From Roseisolibacter agri (GTDB lineage: Bacteria; Gemmatimonadota; Gemmatimonadetes; Gemmatimonadales; Gemmatimonadaceae), in assembly GCF_030159095.1 (NCBI RefSeq), contig NZ_BRXS01000001.1:558001-622000 (forward strand): 64,000 nt of DNA, in the 5' to 3' direction. Under the pieces are notes generated by a model, which had not been told where the DNA came from, did no database searches, and worked only from the letters and a program-made list of their open reading frames with translations. Position numbers and translations under genes: made by a program. Each line of letters opens with the position of its first letter. The stretch's first letter is position 1. Shown in pieces: positions 24,429 to 30,440 of the stretch.

Positions 24429-24983
24429 TCAGCGCGCCAGCGGCCCCAGTCGCGTGCGCAGCGTGGCGAGCCCGTAGGCGAGCCGCGACTTCACGGTGCC
24501 GAGCGGGATCTCGAGCGCCTCGGCGATCTCGCCGTACGTCAGGCCGTCCAGGTAGTGCAGCCGCAGCACCGTGCCGCTCGCGCGCGGCAGCCCGGCCAGC
24601 GCGCCAGGCAGCGCGGCCACCAGCTCGGGCTCGAACGCCGGCTCGTGCGCCGGCGCGGCCACCGCGTCCAGCGCGTCCTCATCCGCGTCCGTCGTGAACC
24701 GCCGATCGCGCCGTGCGCGGCGCACGGCCTCGCGGGTCGCGATGCGGTACGCCCACGCGCGCGCCAGCTGCGGCTCGCGCAGCGCGGGCAGCCGGCGGCA
24801 GATCGTCAGCAGCACGTCCTGCAGCACGTCCTCCGCCGCGTGCGCGTCGCCGTCCAGCAGCCCGCGCACGTGCGCGTAGAGCGGCGCCTGGAGCGCCTGC
24901 AGCAGCCGGTCGAGCGCCGCGCGGTCGCCGGTCTGGGCGCGCGCGACCTGCAGCGGCGAGAGGGCGTCGTGCGGCGCGGGCAC
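24429..24983 (-). CDS. ECF-type RNA polymerase sigma factor
   Basis: 184 aa. Region 2 (about 25-95) includes AAEDVLQDVLLTICRRLP and AWAYRIATREAVRRARRD, which bind core polymerase and the -10 element. Region 4 (about 125-175) has LPRASGTVLRLHYLDGLTYGEIAEALEIPLGTVKSRL, a helix-turn-helix that reads the -35 element. The linker is longer than average and acidic (DADEDALDAVAAPAHEPAFEP). It is the last gene of a three-gene run with two small membrane proteins (25012 and 25332), spaced by 28 and 20 bases, which are candidates for its control. No classical zinc anti-sigma (HxxxCxxC) is adjacent. Confidence 0.93.
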   Translation of the reverse strand: MPAPHDALSPLQVARAQTGDRAALDRLLQALQAPLYAHVRGLLDGDAHAAEDVLQDVLLTICRRLPALREPQLARAWAYRIATREAVRRARRDRRFTTDADEDALDAVAAPAHEPAFEPELVAALPGALAGLPRASGTVLRLHYLDGLTYGEIAEALEIPLGTVKSRLAYGLATLRTRLGPLAR

Positions 24984-25011
24984 GGGCGAGCGGTGGGCGA
25001 GCCGTGGGACG

Positions 25012-25311
25012 TCAGTCGCGCGCGGGCGGCTCCAGCGCGGCCAGCACGCGCGCGACGGAGCGCGAGACGTGGCCGCCGAGGGCGATGAGCCCGAGCGCGA
25101 GGATCGTGTAGCTCAGGACGGAGAAGACGAAGAGGAGCTTCTGCACCGGGTCGCGCCAGTCCACCAGGCGGAAGGCGACGACGAACAGGAGCAGCTCGAG
25201 CGCGGCGGCGCCGAGGATGGCGAGCTTCGTCACGCGCTCGCCGCGCTCCATGCGGTCGAGGACATGCTCGCGGATCCGATCGAGATCGGGTGTGTGGGCG
25301 GGGGCGGTCAT
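25012..25311 (-). CDS. Small two-helix membrane protein, 99 aa (possible anti-sigma factor)
   Basis: The ATG at 25311 gives a charged 27-residue N-terminus (DLDRIREHVLDRMERGERVTK) and then two membrane helices (about 29-48 and 57-78), and a short C-terminal tail. It lies 28 bases upstream of the ECF sigma gene in the same direction. A cytoplasmic helical N-terminus next to membrane helices is the shape of a minimal membrane-bound anti-sigma factor, but I see no ZAS motif. The role is inferred from position only. Confidence 0.6.
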   Translation of the reverse strand: MTAPAHTPDLDRIREHVLDRMERGERVTKLAILGAAALELLLFVVAFRLVDWRDPVQKLLFVFSVLSYTILALGLIALGGHVSRSVARVLAALEPPARD

Positions 25312-25331
25312 CGGGCTCCGGGCGGTGGAGG

Positions 25332-25436
25332 TCAGCGGCGCGGGAAGAGCATCCAGGCGAGCACGATCGCCTCGACGACGGCGAACGCGATCACCGCGAC
25401 GCGCGTCGAGACCAGGGGCGAGGAAGGGGTCGGCAC
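25332..25436 (-). CDS. Tiny single-pass membrane protein, 34 aa
   Basis: The GTG at 25436 encodes 34 residues: a polar start (TPSSPLVSTR), one membrane helix (VAVIAFAVVEAIVLAWMLF) and a basic end (PRR). It ends 20 bases before the next small membrane protein and would be the first gene of the sigma operon. At this size it could be a chance ORF, but the hydrophobic core, basic tail and tight spacing favour a real peptide. Confidence 0.45.
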   Translation of the reverse strand: MPTPSSPLVSTRVAVIAFAVVEAIVLAWMLFPRR

Positions 25437-25565
25437 GTGGGACCTCGCGGGCGAGGGGTGGACGCGTGGTCGCCGGTGTGGCGCCGCGCACTGGTGAGAG
25501 GCGTTGAGTGGTCCAGGGGTTCGGTCGGCGTCGGAGCCGACGTCCGACGCGGCGCCGGGGCGCGT

Positions 25566-25571
25566 TAGCTT
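25566..25571 (+). promoter_or_regulatory. -10-like hexamer just before hldD
   Basis: TAGCTT ends six bases before the hldD ATG. That is the distance expected when transcription starts at or near the start codon, so the mRNA may be leaderless. The -35 position (around 25543-25548, TCCGAC) is a weak match. No Shine-Dalgarno sequence is seen. Confidence 0.4.
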
Positions 25572-25577
25572 TCGCGC

Positions 25578-26627
25578 ATGCCCGAGCAGCCAGCCCCCCC
25601 GCTTCCCGCGTCCGGCGACCCGTCGCCGCTCCCCTTCTCGCGCGTGCTGGTGACCGGCGGCGCGGGGTTCATCGGCTCCGCGCTCGTGTGGGCGCTCAAC
25701 CGGCGCGGCGTGGACCGCGTGGTGATCGTCGACCGCCTCGGCACCGACGAGAAGTGGCGCAACCTGGTGCCGCTCGCGTTCGAGGACTACCTCGAGGCCG
25801 ACGACCTGATGCCGCGGCTCACGAGCGGCGCGCTCGGCGACTTCGACTGCGTGCTGCACATGGGCGCGTGCTCGGCCACCACGGAGCGCGACGCGACCTA
25901 CCTGGCGCGGAACAACTTCGAGTTCACGAAGGCGCTCGCGCAGTGGGCGGTGCCGCGGCAGGTGCGCTTCGTCTACGCGTCGTCGGCGGCGACGTACGGC
26001 GACGGCGCGGCGGGGATGGACGACCGCGCGCAGGACGCGGCGTCGCTGCAGCGCCTGCGCCCGCTGAACGCGTACGGCTACTCGAAGCACCTGCTCGACC
26101 TGTGGGCCGCGCGGCACGGAGTGCTCGACCGCATGGTGGGGTGCAAGTTCTTCAACGTCTTCGGGCCCAACGAGGCGCACAAGGGCGACATGCGCTCGCT
26201 CGTGCACAAGGCGTTCGGGCAGGTCGAGGAGACGGGCAGCGTGAAGCTGTTCCGCAGCCACCGCCCGGACTACCGGGACGGCGAGCAGACGCGCGACTTC
26301 CTGTACGTGAAGGACTGCGTGGCGATGACGCTGCACCTCGCGGCGGCGCCGTCGGCGTCGGGCCTCTACAACCTCGGCAGCGGCGTCGCGAACAGCTGGA
26401 ACGAGCTGGCCTCGGCGCTGTTCGCCGCCATGGGCCGCGAGCCGCGCATCGAGTACGTGGACATGCCGCTCGCGATCCGCGACAAGTACCAGTACCGCAC
26501 GCAGGCCGACATCGGGCGCCTGCGCGCGGCGGGCTACACCGCGCCCGTCACGCCGCTGGCCGACGCCGTGCGCGACTACGTGACGCACTACCTCGTGGGC
26601 GACCGGCGACTGGGCGACGAAGGGTGA
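25578..26627 (+). CDS. hldD: ADP-L-glycero-D-manno-heptose 6-epimerase
   Basis: Last step in making ADP-L-glycero-D-manno-heptose, the heptose donor for the inner core of LPS, acting in the cytosol with bound NADP. 349 aa, the usual size. The Rossmann motif GGAGFIGSALVWALN (from residue 27), the heptose-epimerase DRLGTDEKWRNL, HMGACSATTERD, the catalytic NAYGYSKHL (YxxxK), NVFGPNEAHKGDMRSLVHKAF and DFLYVKDC all match HldD closely. Its presence argues for a Gram-negative cell with heptose-containing LPS. A tract of palindromic repeats follows the stop. The gene stands alone, divergent from the sigma operon. Confidence 0.95.
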   Translation: MPEQPAPPLPASGDPSPLPFSRVLVTGGAGFIGSALVWALNRRGVDRVVIVDRLGTDEKWRNLVPLAFEDYLEADDLMPRLTSGALGDFDCVLHMGACSATTERDATYLARNNFEFTKALAQWAVPRQVRFVYASSAATYGDGAAGMDDRAQDAASLQRLRPLNAYGYSKHLLDLWAARHGVLDRMVGCKFFNVFGPNEAHKGDMRSLVHKAFGQVEETGSVKLFRSHRPDYRDGEQTRDFLYVKDCVAMTLHLAAAPSASGLYNLGSGVANSWNELASALFAAMGREPRIEYVDMPLAIRDKYQYRTQADIGRLRAAGYTAPVTPLADAVRDYVTHYLVGDRRLGDEG

Positions 26628-26717
26628 GGCGCTGCGGGCTGCGGAGTGCGAACCCTTTGGCTCCGGGCCCTCGGCAGCCGGCGTCACGCCGCTCGGGCCG
26701 TAACGACTCGGGGGGGA

Positions 26718-26828
26718 TACGGATGCTCCGGATGAGACGGATCTGACGGATCTCCTCCGCACCGGCGCATGGAACGTCGTCGCCGCGCGGGACGATCCGG
26801 AGCATCCGATTCATCCGGAGCATCCGTA
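26718..26828. repeat. Palindromic element D with perfect 18-bp arms
   Basis: Arms 26718-26735 and 26811-26828 (TACGGATGCTCCGGATGA and its complement) are perfect. Inside are repeated GGATCTGACGGATCT-type words and, on the right, ATCCGGAGCATCCG. It shares the GGATG/CATCC word style of elements A-C but not their sequence. Confidence 0.8.
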
Positions 26829-26877
26829 GCCTCCCCAAGAGGTCAACAGGTCCGGCGCGTCTGACCCGGACGACCAC

Positions 26878-27006
26878 GGCAGCAAGGATGAAGAACTGAG
26901 AAGATCTGATGAAGAGTCAGATGGCTCCGCGTGGCAGCGAGGGACCTCGCACCACACGGAGCCATCCGCTCTTCTCAGATCTTCTCAGACTGTCATCCTT
27001 GCTGCC
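26878..27006. repeat. Palindromic element, copy C
   Basis: Arms begin GGCAGCAAGGATGA (26878-26891) and end TCATCCTTGCTGCC (26993-27006), perfect. Then TGAGAAGATCTGAT faces ATCTTCTCAGA, and GATGGCTCCGCGTGG faces CCACACGGAGCCATC. The tip is GCGAG-GGAC-CTCGC. The tip stem differs from copies A and B in ways that keep pairing. The outer CGGACCCGAACGGC ends seen in A and B are lost here. Confidence 0.87.
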
Positions 27007-27046
27007 GTTCGCCGTTCATGGATCCGCAGCCCGCCGTCCGCAGCGC

Positions 27047-28015
27047 TCAGTCGGTCAGCGCGTACTGGTCCGACGGCGACGGCACCGCCGCGACGTTCAC
27101 GTCGATCGGCAGCGACACGCCGCCGTGGTGCTCCACGATGTCGAGCACGCCCTGCCACACGCCCGCGAACTGGTGCCCGACGTCCGTCGGCGCCGCGTCG
27201 CGCGTGAAGCCGCGGCCGCTCGCCACCCACATCGGGGGCTCGGCCGCCACGCCGGCGGCGCGGAACTCCGCCACCAGGTCGTCGTAGACCGCGTCCGCGT
27301 TGTGCGCGTGCACGTACACGCCCGGCACGTAGCGGCCGTCGGCCAGCAGCTGGCGCGTCCACTGGCGGTAGTAGTCGCGCATCGCCTGCGGCATGCGCTC
27401 CATGCGCTCGATGTCCAGGTACACGATCGTGCCCTTCGCGAAGCCCTCGGCCGCCGTGCGCGCGATCGCGTCCGCGCCCTCGGTCACGCCGCGCGGGCCG
27501 CTGACGAAGTTCGCGTCGCAGCGCTTGCCCGCGCGCACCGCGCGCTCGGCCGCCTTCGAGCTCGGCTTCGGCGTGCGGTCCCACGTCTGCTGGCCGACGT
27601 ACACCACCGCCAGCCCCCAGCCCATGTCGGTCAGCGTCTCGCGCTTGCCGCTCCACGAGGCGTCGCGGTGGCAGGGCGCGGGGAGGTAGTAGCCGACCCA
27701 CTCGTACGGCGCGCCCGCCTCCTTCCAGCGGCGCATCGTGCGGTCGCCCGGATACACGCTCGTGTCGAAGCCGAGGTGGCGGCCAGGCGTCGCGCCGGTC
27801 GTGTTCGACGCGAGTTGCGCCAGATCCGACTCGAGCCCCGCGTCGATCGCGTCGGCCACCGCCGCGCCCGTCGACGTCGTCTCGATCGACGCCAGCTCGC
27901 CGACGCCGTTGCGCACCACCCACGGCGTGGCGACGGCGGCGGCCGCGACGGTGACGATCCACGACGCACGGGCGCGGCGCAGCACGCGGCGGGCGAGGAG
28001 GGCGGTCTGGTTCAT
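27047..28015 (-). CDS. DUF1906 (glycoside hydrolase-like TIM barrel) exported protein
   Basis: 322 aa. A basic N-terminus (RRVLRRARAS) and one hydrophobic helix (WIVTVAAAAVATPWVV) point to export or anchoring. The domain from residue 78 matches the DUF1906/Rv2525c-like fold: GRHLGFDTSVYPG, EWVGYYLPAP, WGLAVVYVGQQ, GFAKGTIVYLDIE, RYVPGVYVHAHNAD and MWVASGRG trace successive barrel strands. Acidic residues in FDTSVYPG and YLDIE line the usual active cleft. Related proteins are thought to act on cell-wall or polysaccharide substrates. The gene is divergent from the DUF4142 cluster. Confidence 0.82.
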   Translation of the reverse strand: MNQTALLARRVLRRARASWIVTVAAAAVATPWVVRNGVGELASIETTSTGAAVADAIDAGLESDLAQLASNTTGATPGRHLGFDTSVYPGDRTMRRWKEAGAPYEWVGYYLPAPCHRDASWSGKRETLTDMGWGLAVVYVGQQTWDRTPKPSSKAAERAVRAGKRCDANFVSGPRGVTEGADAIARTAAEGFAKGTIVYLDIERMERMPQAMRDYYRQWTRQLLADGRYVPGVYVHAHNADAVYDDLVAEFRAAGVAAEPPMWVASGRGFTRDAAPTDVGHQFAGVWQGVLDIVEHHGGVSLPIDVNVAAVPSPSDQYALTD

Positions 28016-28377
28016 CGGCGGGAGAGGCGCAGGGTGGCGGCGCGCGTCATCGCGTGCGGTGTCGGGAGGGCCCGGCGCCGCGCAGGACTCGCGAACGGAC
28101 GTTCGTGACGCGCATCACGTGCTACGTCTGAATCAAGCATCCGTTCCCCCTCTGAACCGCGACTTTCGGCGCCCGTGCGACCCGGCGCTGACTGCCCGGT
28201 CAGCGCCGGGTCGCACGGGATGCGACCGTCGCTTGCGATGCGATCCCGTGACGCCGCATCGACCGCCCCGTGACGGCCGTCTCCCGCGCGTCGGAGAGTA
28301 CGCGACTTGCGCGACCCCTCCCCGCGCGGGCCGAGTGGCCCCTGCAGGCGAACGGGACCGGAACCTCGAGGTGTGGC
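28016..28377. other. 362-bp divergent gap with a 21-bp perfect hairpin
   Basis: Lies between the DUF1906 start (28015) and the DUF4142 start (28378), so it should hold promoters for both. The hairpin at 28172-28219 is described separately. Downstream, CACGGGA at 28214-28220 can pair instead with TCCCGTG at 28244-28250. No gene of credible composition is visible. Confidence 0.6.
28172..28219. promoter_or_regulatory. Perfect 21-bp inverted repeat in a divergent promoter region
   Basis: Arms 28172-28192 and 28199-28219 match without a gap around a six-base loop (TGCCCG). It is the longest perfect stem noted in this window, yet it is not at a gene end: both flanking genes point away from it. It could be a protein-binding site, a leader-RNA structure for the 28378 gene or an attenuator. 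Confidence 0.7.
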
Positions 28378-29142
28378 ATGCGGCAGGTGATTCGATGGGG
28401 CTCGACGGCGCTTCTGGCCTCGCTGGCGGCGACCGGGTGCGGTGGCAACGATCGCGGCGACACCGCGTCGCAGGGCGACACGGCGGCCGCGGCCGGCGAG
28501 GTGTCGCCCGGCGCCACGACGGACAGCGGCGCGATGGTCGGCGCGCCGGCCGCCGGCGACATGTCCTCGATGAGCGCGCCCGACATGATGGCGCTCATCG
28601 GTGCCTCCAACGCGGCGGAGATCCGGAGCAGCCAATCGGCGGTCGAGAAGGCGACGAACCGCGACGTGCGCGCGTTCGCGCGGCGCATGGTCGACGAGCA
28701 CCAGGCGATGCAGAAGCAGGCCGACGAGCTCGCGGTGCGGATCAACGTCACGCCGGGGAACCCCGCGCCGGCGGTCGAGAAGACGCGCATGTCGAACGAG
28801 ATGTCGCAGCAGCTCTCGGCCACCGCCAAGGGCGAGGCGTTCGACCGCCAGTACATGGATGGGCAGGTGCAGGCGCACCAGCAGACGCTGGCGGAGCTCC
28901 AGGCGATGCAGAACACCAGCAACGCCGATCTGCGCACGCTGATCCAGGGCGCGATCCCGAAGGTGCAGGCCCACCTGCAGGACGCCCAGCAGCTGCAGGG
29001 GCGCCTGGGCGGCACCGCGGGCGCGACGGGCACGACCACGCCCGGCACGAGCACGCCGGGGGCGACCTCGGGCGCCACGTCGGGCGCGACCACCGGTGCC
29101 ACCGGCACGACCGGCACGACGCCGCCGGCCGGCCGGCCCTGA
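28378..29142 (+). CDS. DUF4142 lipoprotein (first of two)
   Basis: 254 aa. Signal TALLASLAATGC puts the lipid Cys at about residue 21, followed by a Gly/Asp/Thr linker. Residues about 70-205 are the DUF4142 helical domain: ASNAAEIRSSQSAVEKATNRDVRAFARRMVDEHQAM and a second helical hairpin after FDRQYMDGQVQAHQQTL, a ferritin-like arrangement of unknown function. The C-terminus is a Gly/Thr/Ala repeat tail. DUF4142 proteins are periplasmic or outer-membrane associated. The ATG is chosen for the signal peptide. A hairpin terminator follows. Confidence 0.85.
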   Translation: MRQVIRWGSTALLASLAATGCGGNDRGDTASQGDTAAAAGEVSPGATTDSGAMVGAPAAGDMSSMSAPDMMALIGASNAAEIRSSQSAVEKATNRDVRAFARRMVDEHQAMQKQADELAVRINVTPGNPAPAVEKTRMSNEMSQQLSATAKGEAFDRQYMDGQVQAHQQTLAELQAMQNTSNADLRTLIQGAIPKVQAHLQDAQQLQGRLGGTAGATGTTTPGTSTPGATSGATSGATTGATGTTGTTPPAGRP

Positions 29143-29168
29143 GCCGCTCCAGCACGCCGCGTGAACCG

Positions 29169-29201
29169 ATGCCCGCCGACGCCTCGCGCGTCGGCGGGCA
29201 T
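29169..29201 (+). terminator. 14-bp stem terminator after the first DUF4142 gene
   Basis: Arms 29169-29182 and 29188-29201 are perfect around a CTCGC loop, 26 bases after the stop, followed by TCTCG. It suggests the second DUF4142 gene has its own promoter. Confidence 0.8.
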
Positions 29202-29328
29202 TCTCGTGTGCGGCGGGTCCGGGCGGGTCCGCGCGCGGCGCGTCCGGTGGCATGCGCCGCGCAACTGGAGTCGCCCGCGCGCCGGTCCGGTGGGACGGCC
29301 GCCGACGAGACGACCGAGGAGGAGGATG

Positions 29329-30111
29329 ATGCATCACGGACGCACGCGCGGGGCGCTCGCGCGGACACGAATCGACGACGCGATGCCGGCGCGCATCGCA
29401 CGACACGCACTCGCCGCCGCCGCGCTGGCGACGCTGACGGCCTTCACCACCGGCTGCGGCGGTGGCAACGACGAGCTGCGCGACGAGCAGCCCGCGCACA
29501 ACGCGAGCGGCGGCGAGGTGGTCGTGCCGGGTGCCACGGCGACGCGCCCGGACTCCACGCTGCCCGGCACGGCGGGGAGCGGCACCGCGGTGTCGACCGA
29601 TCCCAGCGGCAGCATCGGCACGCCGGGGCAGGGCACGATCCAGAGCGGCGATCCGAGCGACGCGGGCGTGCGCTCGCTCATCGACGCGATCAACACGTCC
29701 GAGACCGAGATGAGCCAGCTCGCGCTGCAGAAGGCGCAGAACGCCGAGGTGCGCCGCTACGCGCAGGCGATGATCGCGGCGCACCGGCAGGCGCCGCTCG
29801 ACCGCGGCGTGGAGGCGGCGGGGACGAACAGCGCGAACGACCTGCTGGTGCCGATGGCCGACGCGCACGCCAAGACGATGGCGCAGCTGCAGAAGCTGGA
29901 GGCGGGGCCGGCGTTCGACCGCGCGTACATGAACGCGCAGGTGCAGGGGCACGAGGGTGCGCTGCAGTCGCTGGAGCGCGCCGAGACCGCGACCGGCGAC
30001 GCCACGCTCGTCGACCGCGTGCGTCGCATGCAGAGCGACGTCGAGCGCCACCTGGCCGAGGCGCGCCGGGTGCAGGCGCAGCTGCCGACCACCACCGGAG
30101 GGAAGCGCTGA
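29329..30111 (+). CDS. DUF4142 lipoprotein (second of two)
   Basis: 260 aa. Lipoprotein signal ALAAAALATLTAFTTGC, then a Ser/Thr/Pro/Gly linker, then the DUF4142 helices (SLIDAINTSETEMSQLALQKAQNAEVRRYAQAMIAAHRQ and FDRAYMNAQVQGHEGAL). It differs enough from its neighbour to be an old duplicate. Starts at 29326 and 29329 are both preceded by GAGGAGG; 29329 has the better spacing. An ATG at 29383 would give a shorter signal but has no ribosome site. The stop overlaps the next ATG by one base (TGATG), so translation is coupled. Confidence 0.83.
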   Translation: MHHGRTRGALARTRIDDAMPARIARHALAAAALATLTAFTTGCGGGNDELRDEQPAHNASGGEVVVPGATATRPDSTLPGTAGSGTAVSTDPSGSIGTPGQGTIQSGDPSDAGVRSLIDAINTSETEMSQLALQKAQNAEVRRYAQAMIAAHRQAPLDRGVEAAGTNSANDLLVPMADAHAKTMAQLQKLEAGPAFDRAYMNAQVQGHEGALQSLERAETATGDATLVDRVRRMQSDVERHLAEARRVQAQLPTTTGGKR

Positions 30112-30410
30112 TGCGGACCACGACGAGGACGATCGCCGCGCTGCTGTCCGCCGCGCTGCTGGCCGCGTGCGGCGGCGCGGACGCGCGCTCCGAGCATGCG
30201 GTCGATGGCGACACCGGCGCCGCCGCGCCCGCGACGCAGCAGACGCTGAGCCCCAACCCCGCGATGGGCGACAGCACGCAGGGGCTGCAGGGCCGCACCG
30301 GCCAGCCGCAGGCGGCGGGCGACTCGGGGAATCCCGCGGTCACGCCGCTCGACACGACGAAGGGGCAGAACCCGCCGCCGGTATCCCCGCCGGGGACGAA
30401 GCGACCCTGA
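30111..30410 (+). CDS. Small lipoprotein, 99 aa
   Basis: Signal MRTTTRTIAALLSAALLAAC with the lipid Cys at residue 20. The mature part is disordered, rich in Pro, Gly, Thr and Gln, with no fold signature. It overlaps the DUF4142 gene by one base, so the two probably act together. No family is recognised. Confidence 0.7.
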   Translation: MRTTTRTIAALLSAALLAACGGADARSEHAVDGDTGAAAPATQQTLSPNPAMGDSTQGLQGRTGQPQAAGDSGNPAVTPLDTTKGQNPPPVSPPGTKRP

Positions 30411-30440
30411 ATAACGAAGCTGCGTGCTGCGGCGCGCCGA

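Larger units (their letters stand above)
26628..27046. other. 419-bp gap filled by two palindromic elements (C and D)
   Basis: No gene is visible. After about 90 bases of unremarkable GC-rich DNA come element D (26718-26828) and element C (26878-27006), both strongly self-complementary. The gap ends at the stop of the minus-strand DUF1906 gene. It therefore lies between convergent genes. Confidence 0.8.
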
